Made by a program: the position numbers and the translations under genes
Shown: piece by piece, positions 46,505 through 57,150 of the stretch
Numbering within the stretch: the first letter of the stretch is position 1
How the letters are laid out: every line of letters starts with the position of its first letter
The notes under the pieces: generated by a model
The model's database searches: none
What the model was told of the DNA's origin: nothing
The model's input: only the letters and a program-made list of their open reading frames with translations
From: Myrica gale
Taxonomy: Eukaryota; Streptophyta; Magnoliopsida; Fagales; Myricaceae
Assembly (NCBI GenBank): GCA_963930655.1
Contig: OZ005610.1
Location: 13,583,001 to 13,647,000 of the forward strand
DNA length: 64,000 bases
Direction of reading: 5' to 3'

Positions 46505-48752
46505 TGTCACGCCCCAAACCTCAAAGGCATGAGGGTGACTTACTTACAATAAACAATTAGACTTTTGATTTAAAAACATATCTTAAAATAAATGCAGAAT
46601 CAACTTTATTTAAAAACTTCAATAAATCTCTCTTAATAAAGCTTAGAAAATCTTTCAGAACGCAAAGACAAATCTAAAGATGATTAGACTCATCCTAGAG
46701 TCAAATATTTATTCTAATAATCACTCAGCTACCCGCCCACGCCATCAAATTCTGATTATCGACATGCTCCTGATCAACATCTGGAAATAAGGAAAATAAT
46801 AGGGTGTGTGTTCTACAACTCAATAAGCAAAATCATTATGCTAGTGTATATCCCATGAGCCACACTGTAAAAGTAAGAGACTAAATATTTAAAATCTTTC
46901 TAAACTGTTGAAAGCTGTTTTTGGCAATTTAAATTTCAATAAAACATATTTAGAAAAAGATTGTATTATCTATATAACATAATACTAGAAAAAATAATTA
47001 TAATTATAACTATAAAACAACTTTTATCTTTCATAATAATACTATAGAAAATCAGTTTTATCTATATAAGAAAATCCCTTTAGTAGTAACTGTGGGTCAC
47101 GTTTACCCCCGTGACAGGGTTGTGCAGTTGCTACCTAGTTTGAGGATCAGCTAAACTAAGCCAATACTATGGGTATAATTCTTCCTTATTAGGGCTTGAC
47201 GATGTCTAAGTGTGCACTCAGCTACAAAATAAACCACTTTGTTTCCAGAATGGGTGCACTCAATGAGTTGCAATTGATATCAATACGCTATCTTTGTAAC
47301 TCTGGGCCTCAGGATTTGAAAATACCTAACATAACATATCATAAAATAAACTTCACTTTGAACTTTGCATTTTTCTCTTCTTTTCATGAAATACATGCAT
47401 AAATCTTGAATAACAATAAATATAAAAAAGCTTTAATTTAAACATTGAAAACATTATGAAATATCATGCACAAATCTTGAATAACAATAAATATCAAAAA
47501 ACTTTTGTTTTAAACATTTTTTTTGATAAGTTTGTTTTAAACATTGAAAACATCATGAAATATGATTAGACATAAAAAATAGGCTTATGTTTACACATTG
47601 CATGTTATAATTATAACAATTTTATCAAAACGTAATGCAAATAAAACTCCAATGGTTTTCAATAAATCATGCAAAATGATCTGTTCGACAGGATTAAAAC
47701 CGAAATTCACTAGTCAGATTCTAAAATATAACTTACGCATCTTGGGTTTCCCTAAAATCCTCAAATTAACATATTTTCTTCCCTAAGATTTTAACTATAC
47801 ACATGTAAAATTTCAAATCCAGATTCCTTGTACAACCCAGCAAATAAAATCGACATTCACCTCTGTTCACGAAGTCAAACTATACCTTGAAAATTCGGTG
47901 TTCATCATTTCCAAAATTCATAAAGATCTATTACGATATCCAAAAATCCCCAAATTTATACCACAGATTTATATATGCATTATAAAGATACCTATAAAAT
48001 TTTATACTGAAATGCGAAGCCTAGTTATATCATCTAGTTCATAACGTCAATCTATATCAAGGATCTTTCTCAGCAATTCCGATTTCTCTAAGCCTAACTT
48101 CCGGATTTTCCAAACCATACAAATACATCTCCAAAACTTTCAAACATTTAACTCTATTCTTCTGAAGATGTCTAGTATAAAATATATAAAAATGATAACT
48201 TTTAGACTTCTAGGATATGCTATACAAAAATAATTCAATCTACTACTCAGATCTAGAACCTGAATTTTCCTGAACAAATCTTGAAACCAAATTTCAATTA
48301 CTCCAAGAAACCTATTAAAACCATTTATAAAATCTTGAAATAATTAGGGCTAGATCTAGACACCCTATGGTTTGATATTTTATAAAAATAATACAATAAA
48401 TATCAATAAATTCGAAATACCTGAATTTGCTTTAAGAAAATTCGTCTAGATTGTTGAAAGCAAGAAAACCTTTATTTTTCATATGGCGTAAAAGTGTGGT
48501 GTGTAAAAATTAAACCAATGTGTAAATCTATATATAGACTCACACTAGTAATAGAGTCCCTTTTGAACTCTAAAACTTTTAAATTTTAAATAATCATAAA
48601 ACCTTTAAAATTTTAAAAAGGTTTGACTTTGTCAGAGATAAAAATTCAACTATTTTAAATGATTTAAACTCAAATTTCAAATTTAAAGAAGACATTTCAA
48701 ATATCAAATAAAAAATTCAAATAATTTTAAAAATAGAATCTCAGGTGTTACA
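46505..48752 (-). mobile_element. 2.2-kb solo LTR, gypsy-like, TSD AGCTA
   Basis: On the plus strand it begins TGTCACGCCCCAAACC and ends TCAGGTGTTACA, with AGCTA at 46500-46504 and 48753-48757. Read on the minus strand it starts TGTAACACCTGAG and ends GGGGCGTGACA, as in long chromovirus-type gypsy LTRs. A TATA-like CTATATATAGATTTACAC (about 48522-48540) lies in minus orientation. No interior or partner LTR is present. Confidence 0.85.
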
Positions 48753-49195
48753 AGCTATCTTTGCTCTACGGTTTGCTGATTCAATATCTTTGGGTTTCGG
48801 TAATGGTACGATTTGGGGGTTTCGATTTCCTTTAGGAAGAAAATCATGGCTCAGTGTTCGCAGAGGCACTTGAAGTATAATTTGTTGTCTGTAGGAACGT
48901 CTTATTCGAACTGGCGGCGGTCCTATGTCTGTTATAGTCCTAGACCCAGCGGGCACACTAGGTGCTTGTGATAGTGTTTGGTTGTTTTACATGTGCAAGC
49001 TCTATAATTCAACAGTGGGTATGGCAAAAAATTGAGACAATATTTCCAAGCCAACACATGATAGTGACGAATCATATGACATTTCCTTGAAAAGGTTTGC
49101 CGACTTTATTTTGAGAGTCTTGTTTGCACTCTTGGTTTTGTGCCAGTTATCCATTTCTATACCTAACTTCTTAGTCATTTTTCTCCCACCGTAGG
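48753..49195 (+). pseudogene. Captured gene-like segment, identity unknown
   Basis: Right of the solo LTR, ATG at 48847 opens MAQCSQRHLKYNLLSVG and continues as SYSNWRRSYVCYSP before a stop near 48970. I do not recognise the family. The composition contrasts with the A/T-rich neighbours. The solo LTR separates it from the leader-like block at 46260-46460, so both probably belonged to one captured gene. Confidence 0.3.
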
Positions 49196-49833
49196 TAAGG
49201 GTGGGCACTGGAACGGACGGAACCGGAATGGGCCGTTCCAGTTCCAACACCCACCGGAACCAAAAAATTTATTTCAGCTTCGTTCCGGAATAAATCAGAA
49301 CGAAACCAGAACCGGAATTTCCGGTTCCTTATTTTGGCCTAAAAAAATAGATTTAGTTTGGGCCCATTGACTCAAAAATGAATTTTTTAAGTTGTGTTTT
49401 GTGGGCCAACTAACTCTAAATTAAAATTACAATTAAACAACTAAATTCCAAAACAATATTTCACTATTTCAGGATGCCAAAATAGACTCTAAATTAAAAT
49501 TACAACTAAACAACTAAATTCCATAACAAAATAAACACTGTCAAAATAAACTCTAAATTAAATTTACAAAAAAGCTACTAAACAAATAATTAACCATATA
49601 AATAAGTAAACAACTAAACATTCATAAAAAATCCAAATTGAAAGAGGCAAACTCTAAATTAAAATTATAATATTTTAAAAAATTATACCGGAACCGGAAA
49701 TTCCGGTATTTCCCCCAGAATTTCCGATTCTAGAAATTCCCTAAAATGGGATCCGGTTCCGGTACCGGTAATGGCCGGAACTGGTACCAGAACCGAAAAT
49801 TCCGATGGAAACCGGAATAAATGCCCACCCTTA
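49196..49833. mobile_element. hAT-type MITE, 638 bp, 8-bp TSD (7/8)
   Basis: The ends TAAGGGTGGGCA and TGCCCACCCTTA form perfect 12-bp inverted repeats. Flanks ACCGTAGG (49188-49195) and ACAGTAGG (49834-49841) match at seven of eight bases, as for hAT target duplications. Subterminal regions are rich in GGAACCGGAA/TTCCGGTTCC, inverted between the two ends. The core is non-coding. Confidence 0.88.
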
Positions 49834-50683
49834 ACAGTAGGTTTGAGGTCACTTTACACCCTTGTTTCTAAGGGCTTGTCAGATTTGGAGCATTTACAGG
49901 TACAAGTTTACCGGGCTTCATGAGGTGCTTCTCGTGGTTCTTTTTTGTTCTGTCATTATGTTATCATTTCTATTGCAGATGTGGCTTAAGAACTTGAAAC
50001 TAATTTGTAGTGTTGCAGCATTAACCACTATGTAAATCTGAATGCATAGGCCCACCACAGGAAAATCTGTAACTTGAGACGTTTTAAGATCTGAAAATTA
50101 CGCCTGAATCTTGTTTTGCAGAGGAAGCTGATATTGCAATATGCCCACAAGTATAGGCCTGGGCTCTGAAAGCCTCGAGCAAAGCTTGTAAAATCTTAAT
50201 TACTTTCAGATCACTTCCATGCTATAATCATGTAATTTTTTCTGTCAGAGTAATAGGCCTTCGTATGGATTTGGATTCAACCTTCCTTTACTAAGCTTGT
50301 TAATTAGTTAGAGGTCTCTCCGATGTATTCCATTAAGTTACTGGATCTTTCATGAATGAGATGTGTAAGAGAAATTCTTTGGAAAATTATTCTTCTCTTT
50401 TCAACAACTTACTGTAAGGTACATGGTATTGAGTAGTCTTTTACTCTCCGATGCATTCCGTTAAGTTACTGGATCTTTCATGAATGAGAATGCAAGACAT
50501 GTGGTCTCTCAGGGGGCACTGAGCCTGCTGGATCTTCTCTGCTTGAACTTATTGTCTTAAAAGGTATGAATCTTTACCGTCTGAAATCTCTTCTCTTCTA
50601 GAAGCTTAATAACCCAGGGGATTTTAATGTCAACTTTTCTTTTATAATGAGTGGTCGGTTTCTGTGGTTTTTGCTACATTATC
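49834..50683. other. Non-coding part of the gene-carrying CACTA element
   Basis: Intron-like DNA leading to the exon below. CTCTCCGATG(T/C)ATTCC followed by TTAAGTTACTGGATCTTTCA is repeated at about 50317 and 50446, a small internal duplication. No frame is supported. Confidence 0.4.
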
Positions 50684-50950
50684 AGAGTGAAGAGGAAGAG
50701 GCAACAGAAGATTGGCAAAGGAAAGTGGCCACAATATTGTTCATCAGTGGGAAAAAAGGGTTCCCAAGTTTAGCACGAGCAAGTATCATCACCATTGCTT
50801 GGATGGCCAGCATTCTCCTCACAGTTGAGGATGAAAATTTGCAGTCCATGGCATGCTCAATTCTCATACCACATCTGCTTCAATCCATGGATAATGGCAA
50901 AGATCTCGAAGAAAGAGTGCTGGCTTCTTACTTTGATCAATCGAGCCTAA
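50684..50950 (+). pseudogene. Captured exon, armadillo-like (E3 ligase LIN/CERBERUS-like)
   Basis: After an AG acceptor (ACATTATCAG) the frame reads SEEEEATEDWQRKVATILFI, GFPSLARASIITIAWMASIL, MACSILIPHLLQSMDNG and LEERVLASYF. This helical-repeat style, with 'LARAS...W' and 'LEER.LAS', resembles the middle region of plant LIN/CERBERUS U-box WD40 E3 ligases. That family call is from memory and tentative. The frame then runs into transposon sequence and stops at 51012. It is a fragment of one exon within CACTA ends, so non-functional as a gene. Confidence 0.45.
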
Positions 50951-51761
50951 CCATCTGTTATATTATGTTTGTTACTTTAATTTTAGAATGTATTGTTGTT
51001 CAACTATATTAAATTTTGTATTTTATTTGAAGTAATTCATTATTTTCTTCCATTATGGTTTTAATTTTAATTATATTATTCTAAATAAACACATTGGACG
51101 TACTATTATCAAATAAATTGTTTTATCATCCACAATACATATGTGGACGATCTATCAACAAATACAACGTTCTATTATCAACTAAACCGTTCGATCTTCC
51201 AACTAAAGCCAATCGATCGGCTATTTACTGATGAAATTCTTTTGTCACAAAAAGTTATCGTGACAAACAATTTTGTCACGAAAAGTTTTTACTGACGAAA
51301 TCCTTTTCTCACGAAAAGCTTTCATGACAAAATCCTTTGTAACTAATACTTTAAGTGATGAAATATTTTTGTAACAAAAATTATAGTGACAAAATTGTAT
51401 GTCACTAATACTTTTAATGACAAAATAATTTTTGTAACGAAAAGTTTTCGTGATGAAAAGAATTTCGTCACCAAAAACTTTTCATGATGAAATTCGGGTT
51501 TTGTCACTAAAAATATTTAGTAACGCTCTTTCGTTGACGGAGCGCGTGACAAAAATTTCGTCACTAAAAGTATTAGTGACGAAAATTTGACTTCTAGTGA
51601 CGAAAAATTGCGTCACTAAAAGTCAATTTTTTTGTAAAAGTACTAAATATAAAGTAATAGTATATACCAAAACATATACACAAAAATAACAGAGATATAC
51701 AATATATACAAGTGTACTATCTATAGGTACAAATATTATAAGTTATATATATGATTGTAAG

Positions 51762-52613
51762 TGACACAGGTGTGGTCATCATAAAAGATCGAGATTGAAA
51801 CTAAGTTCTAGAATGATTTACTAAGAGTTTCTATTTGAGTTATGGCTCGTTGCAAACCTCTACGATTCTAGTTTCCAACGCATCAAACGGAGTACTATTT
51901 GGAGTTTTCTAGACGAAATAATGGTTAAATTACTCCAAAGAGGTCAGACTGGCAGTTCAGCTCGAGGAGTTGCAACTTTTGGACAAGTTTGCTATTTTTA
52001 GATTGTTCTTTTGGATTTTCAAAGTGTCTTTTCATTTTCCTAAGAGTCTTTTATGTTTCCTAAGTCTCAATTAATATTTTGAAAGATGTATTTCTCATTT
52101 ACTCATGCTTGGAGGGTTCTTCCAAAGCTTTGCTATTTATACCCCTCTCTTGTAGTGGTAATATATAGATTTTGAGTGTTTATACAACTTGAGCCTTAGG
52201 CTACTTTGAAGAATGATTTCTTCTACAAACTCTTATCCTTCGGTGGATTCCGATATGTTGCGAGTTCAACTCTTATCCTTTGGTGGATTCCAATAGGTGG
52301 CGAGTTCTTGCTCTGTATCCTGTATTGGATTACATTGGGTGGTGATTTCTGTATCCCTTTGTGTTCTACTTGGGTGGTGAGTTTATCTATCCGAGTGTAT
52401 GAGTTAGAGTGTGTTTCGGAGATACCCTTACATTATCCCGACGTCCCATAAACATCTCGAGGTTTCCATCCCTATTCCGAGGTGTTTCTCTTTCTCGGGT
52501 TATCACTTCCCGAGGTCCCCATTACTATTTCCGAGGTGTCCATTTACCTCATTCCAACCATTCCGAGGTGCTCACGAGGTGTCCCGTGCTTTCCCCGGTT
52601 AACCCCGGTATCA
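51762..52613 (+). repeat. 5' LTR of the gypsy element
   Basis: 852 bp. TATTTATACCCCTCTCTTG (about 52133-52151) is a likely TATA region. The 3' part is rich in repeated TCCCGAGGT/TTCCGAGGTG and GGTGGATTCC units. Confidence 0.92.
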
Positions 52614-52638
52614 AGTGGTATCAGAGGTTTTGGTTGTC

Positions 52639-53989
52639 ATGGCGGGCCGTCGTCGTTGTGGGCCAAATGTTGACTCTCCTCCAGCTCGTGAAAGAGATAT
52701 CCATGAAGTTGAAATTGCGGATCTAAGGAGACAATTACAACAACTTCAGCAACGTCTTGAGCATTATGAACCTTTTGATTCTCATCATGGTTCGGATGGT
52801 AATCTTCTCCTTATGAGAATGAGAATCCTTTCTACCGTGATCGAAGTGAAGCATCATCGGTGGAACATGTGCATCATCGTCGTCATCGTAATCAAAGAAA
52901 CCATAAAGTTCAACGAGATCAACTTGATTTGAGAGTTGATATCCCCGAATTCGAAGGAAGGATGCAGCCGGATGAGTTTCTTGATTGGTTACATTCGGTG
53001 GAGCGAATCTTTAATTATAAGGAGGTGCCAGAAGAAATAATGGAGAAGCTTGTTGCATTGAAGTTAAAGAAATATGCTTCTCTGTGGTGGGAGAATTTAA
53101 AGAAGCAGTGTGCTCGAGAAGAAAGAAGTCATATTGCTACATGGGAAAAAAATGAGAAAAGTTCTTAAGCAATTTGCCGGATAATTACCGACAAGATATT
53201 TTACTTAAGTTCCACAATTTTAAACAAAATGATCTTTCGGTAGAAGAATATACTGCGGAGTTTGACCATCTCATGATGAAGTGTGATGTGGCGGAGCTAG
53301 AAGAGCAAACTATCGTTCGCTATCTTGGTGGACTACGATTGGAGATTGACAATATTGTCCAATTACAACTGTATTGGACTTACAACGATGTTGTGAAGCT
53401 AGTAATGAAGGTGGAAAAGCAACAAAAGGAGGCTCATGGAAGTAGGCCGCGATTCGGAGCAAAGGATGGTCATTCTAACCGAGCGAGCTCTTTAGCCCCT
53501 AAAGTTCCAGAACCAAATTTTTCAGCAAACAAAGCAAATCCTCAACTTCCGAAGAATGAAGGACAACCAAGTTCAATTCGCCAAAATCCTAATTCTCGTA
53601 AGTGTTTCAAATGCCAAGGATTTGGTCATATTACTTCTGATTGTTCAAAGCACAAAGTGGTGACTCTTATTGAAGAAGAATGGATGGACGAAGGTGATGA
53701 AGAGGAACCAACGGAGAACGATGTCAAAGACAAGGAAGATGAAGATGTCACTGATGACTACGTGGGAGAATCACTTATTGTTCGAAGAAGTTTGAGTTCA
53801 GTTCATGAAGATTGTGATGCATGGCTGCGGACAAACTTCTTTCAAACCAGATGCACTTCCCATGACAAGGTTTGTGATATTATCATTGATGGTGGAAGTT
53901 GTGAGAATGTGATGGCCGAAGACATGGTGAAGAAGCTGAAACTTGAGACACAACCTCACCCTCAACCTTACAAGCTTACGTGGTTTTGA
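52639..53989 (+). pseudogene. Gypsy gag-protease, frame-disrupted
   Basis: ATG 52639 starts MAGRRRCGPNVDSPP with a coiled coil (LRRQLQQLQQRLEHYE). The frame changes near 52850 into LDLRVDIPEFEGRMQPDEFL and LKKYASLWWENLKKQ, the retrotransposon gag core. It changes again near 53165 into LPDNYRQDILLKFHNFKQND. A CCHC knuckle CFKCQGFGHITSDC lies at about 53607-53648. A protease-like segment CDIIIDGGSCENVMAEDM lies near 53875, with DGGS in place of the usual DTG/DSG. The frame ends at TGA 53987-53989. Confidence 0.88.
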
Positions 53990-54001
53990 AAAGGAAACGA
54001 G

Positions 54002-56032
54002 GTGAAGGTAAATAAACGTACTCTTGTTCAATTTTCTATTGACAAGAATTATAAAGATGAAGTATTATGTGATGTTGTGCCTATGGATGCTTTCCATTTA
54101 CTTCTTGGTAGACCATGGCAATATGATAGAAAATCTATTCATGATGGGTTCAAGAATACTTATGATTTTGTCAAAGATGGAGTAAGGATCATTTTAGGTC
54201 CTTTGCATTTGGAGAGATATCCCAAAACTTATAAAGGAGAGGGAAATGATTTACTCTCTATATGTGATATTGAAAAGGAATTGGTGTGTTCTAACGAGGT
54301 TTGTGCTCTTGTGGTTATGGAAGAAAATGAAGAAGTGAATGAACCACCTCTTATTATGCAATCTCTTCTTGAGGAATTCCTTGATGTCATCCCCGAAGAA
54401 AGCAACCTATAGGATGAGTCATATGGTCTTCCTCCTATGAGAGACATTCAACATTGCATTGATCTTCCTCCTATGAGAGACATTCAACATTGCATTGATC
54501 TTGTACTAGTTTCCATCATTCCAAACAAAGCAACCTATAGGATGAGTCCTAAGGAGAATGAAGAATTGCAAAGGCAAGTTGGAAAGCTTTTGGCTAAAGG
54601 CTTGGTGAAAGAAAGCATGAGTCCTTGTGCTGTCCCAGCACTTCTTGTACCAAAGAATGATGGAACATGACGGATGTGTGTTGATAGTAGAGCGGTGAAC
54701 AAGATTACCATCAAATATCACTTTCCTATTCCTCGCCTTGATGATCTTCTTGACCAACTTCACGGTGCTTCTATCTTTTCGAAGATAGATCTTCGAAGTG
54801 GTCATCATCAAATTCGAATGAGGCCGGGAGATGAATGGAAGACCACTTTCAAAACTCGAGATGGTCTTTATGAGTGGATGGTTATGCCTGTTGGGCTTTC
54901 TAATGCTCTTAGCACATTCATGCGCCTTATGAATCATGTCTTTAAATATTTTATTGGGCATTTTATTGTTGTCCACTTTGATGATATCTTGGTGTACAAC
55001 AAGCATAAGGAGCAACACTTGGAACATCTTCGGCAAGTGTTCACAACTCTACGGGAGCAAAAGTTGTTTGCCAATTTGAAGAAATGTCATTTCTTTACGG
55101 AGAGCCTCATCTTTTTAGGCTATGTGATGTCTAGCGAAGGGATAAAAGTGGATCCTAGCAAGATTGAAGCAATCACGACTTGGCCTATACCAAGGTCGAT
55201 CCATGATATTCGAAGCTTTCATGGTCTTGCATCATTTTATCGAAGATTCATCAAAGGATTTAGCTCTATCATTGCACCCATCACCGAGTGCTTGAAGGGA
55301 GGTATTTTCAAGTGGACTAGTGAAGCCAAGAAGAGTTTTGAAATTATCAAGAGAAAGATGACGGAAGCCCCAATCCTTTCCTTACCAAATTTTGACATTT
55401 TGTTCAAAGTTGATTGTGACACTTCTAACGTTGGCATTGCTGCAGTACTTAGCCAAGAAGGATAGCCTATTGCATTCTTTAGTGAAAAGTTGAGTGAGTC
55501 TCGCAAAAAATATTCGACTTATGACAAAGAATTCTATGCCATTGTTCGAGCCTTGCATCATTGGAGTCATTATCTCCTTCCTAAGGAGTTCATCTTATTC
55601 TCTGATCATGAAGCCTGGAAGTATTTGAATAGCCAACCAAAACTCAATTCCCGACATGCCAAATGGAGTGAGTTTTTACAATCATTTTTCTTTGTTCTCA
55701 AGCATAAGGCGGGTGTTCAAAATCAAGTGGCTGATGCCTTGAGTCGTTGACATTTCTTGATTTCTACCATGCAAGTTAATGTTTTGGGCTTTGAAGTGGT
55801 GAAAGAGCTTTACAAGGAGGATCCCTACTTTTCCAAGGTATGGGAAGAATGTTTTAAGGGTCCTTCTCACTCCTTTTTATTACAGAATGGTTATTTTTTC
55901 AAATGCAATCAATTGTGTATTCCACAATGCTCTTTGATGAATGCCATTATCGTTGAAGGTCATGGTGGTGGACTTACGGGTCACTTTGGTAGAGATAAGA
56001 CTCTTTCATTTATCAAAGAAAATTTCTATTGA
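54002..56032 (+). pseudogene. Gypsy reverse transcriptase and RNase H, multiple stops
   Basis: All in one frame apart from stops at 54410, 54668, 55463, 55748 and 56030. RT motifs are [49 protein letters not shown] and the VHFDDILVY active site. RNase H has FSEKLSESRKKYSTYDKEFY, FSDHEAWKYL and HKAGVQNQVADALSR. Two of the stops replace expected tryptophan codons (54668, 56030). A 44-bp tandem duplication (CTTCCTCCTATGAGAGACAT) lies at about 54428-54505. Defective. Confidence 0.9.
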
Positions 56033-56303
56033 CCAAAAATGGAGCGAGATGTTATGAGACATGTGGAGCATTGTAGAGTTTGTCACATTGCCAAGAGTCA
56101 TGGCCAAAATACAGGTTATACACTCCAATTCCAATTCCTAATTCACCTTGGGAAGATGTAAGTATGGATAATGCGTATGAAATTGAACTTCCAGGGGAAT
56201 ATGGAGTTTTAGCAACCTTTAATGTCTCTGACATGTCCTCATATCATGAAGAAGAAGATGAAGAGCTAGCCTTAAGGTCGAGTCTTTTCCAACCAAGGGA
56301 GCA
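56033..56303 (+). pseudogene. Gypsy integrase with its catalytic core deleted
   Basis: The zinc-binding end (HCRVCHIAKS) and the first few core residues (IPIPNSPWEDVSMD) are present. The sequence then passes at about 56168 straight into NAYEIELPGEYGVLATFNVS, which belongs to the far C-terminal end. Most of the D,D,E core, about a kilobase, is missing. A frame change near 56100 is also needed. The tail reads to TGA at 56340 inside the 3' LTR. Confidence 0.85.
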
Positions 56304-57150
56304 TGACACAGGTGTGGTCAGCATAAAAGATCGAGATTGAAAATTAAATTTTGGATTTATTTACTAATAGTTTCTGTTTGAGTTATGGCTCGTTGGAAAC
56401 CTGTACGAGTCTAGTTTCCAACGCATCAAACGGGATACTATTTGGAGTTTTCTAGAAGAAGTTATGGTTAAATTACTTCAAAGAGGTCAGGTTGGCAGTT
56501 CAGCTCGAGGAGTTGCAACTTTTGGACGAGTTTGCTATTTTTAGATTGTTCTTTTGGATTTTCAAAGTGTCTTTTCATTTTCCTAAGAGTCTTTATGTTT
56601 CCTAAGTCTCAATTAATATTTTGAAAGATGTATTTCTCATTTACTCATGCTTGGAGGGTTGTTCCAAAGCTTTGCTATTTATACCCCTCTCTTGTAGATA
56701 TACAAATTTTGAGTGTTTATACAACTTGAGCCTTAAGCTACTTTGAAGAATGGTTTCTTCTACAAACTCTTACCCTTCGGTGGATTCCGATAGGTGGCGA
56801 GTTCAAATCTTATCTTTTGGTGGATTCCAATAGGTGGCGAGTTCTTGCTCTGTATCCTGTGTTGGATTACATTGGGTGGTGATTTCTGTATCCCTTTGTG
56901 TTCTACTTGGGTGGTGAGTTTATCTATTTGAGTGTGTGAGTTAGAGTGTGTTTCCGAGATATCCTTACATTTTCCCGACGTCCCATAAATATCCCGAGGT
57001 TTCCATCCCTATTCCGAGATGTCTCTCTTTCTCGGGTTATCACTTCCCGCGGTCCCCATTACTATTTCTGAGGTGTCCATTTACCTCATTTCAACCATTT
57101 TGAGGTGCTCACGAGCTGTCCCGTGCTTTCCCCAGTTAACCCCAGTATCA
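56304..57150 (+). repeat. 3' LTR of the gypsy element
   Basis: 847 bp, same ends as the 5' LTR, preceded by CCAAGGGAGCA as a weak purine tract. Confidence 0.92.

Larger units (their letters stand above)
45822..51637 (+). mobile_element. Non-autonomous CACTA element with captured gene pieces
   Basis: The left terminus is CACTACTAGAATTTTCAC at 45822. The right terminus is degenerate, TTTTTTTGTA near 51637. Both ends carry dense TTTTAGTGACGAAA/TTTCGTCACTAAAA subterminal motifs (45841-46135 and 51230-51630), inverted with respect to each other. ATCGATCGG near 51215 links it to the family at 28640-33167. Between the ends are a 5'-leader-like pyrimidine block (46260-46460), a short ATG frame (48847) and a splice-bounded exon (50684-50950), interrupted by a solo LTR and a MITE. 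No transposase is encoded. This is the pattern of a gene-capturing (Pack-type) CACTA element. Confidence 0.7.
51762..57150 (+). mobile_element. Ty3/gypsy element with deleted integrase core, TSD GTAAG
   Basis: LTRs lie at 51762-52613 and 56304-57150, both starting TGACACAGGTGTGGTCA and ending TATCA. GTAAG flanks at 51757-51761 and 57151-57155. The primer-binding site TGGTATCAGAG is at 52616. Gag, protease, RT and RNase H follow in gypsy order (integrase after RNase H), with at least five premature stops. The LTRs are clearly diverged in places, so this is older than the copia insertion. Gag style and the absence of a separate chromodomain hint at the CRM/Reina side of chromoviruses, but this is not firm. 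Confidence 0.95.

Noticed and set aside
52206-52726. Several overlapping frames of 60-105 residues
   Set aside because: They lie in the gypsy 5' LTR and reflect its GAGGT-type tandem motifs; the same frames recur in the 3' LTR.
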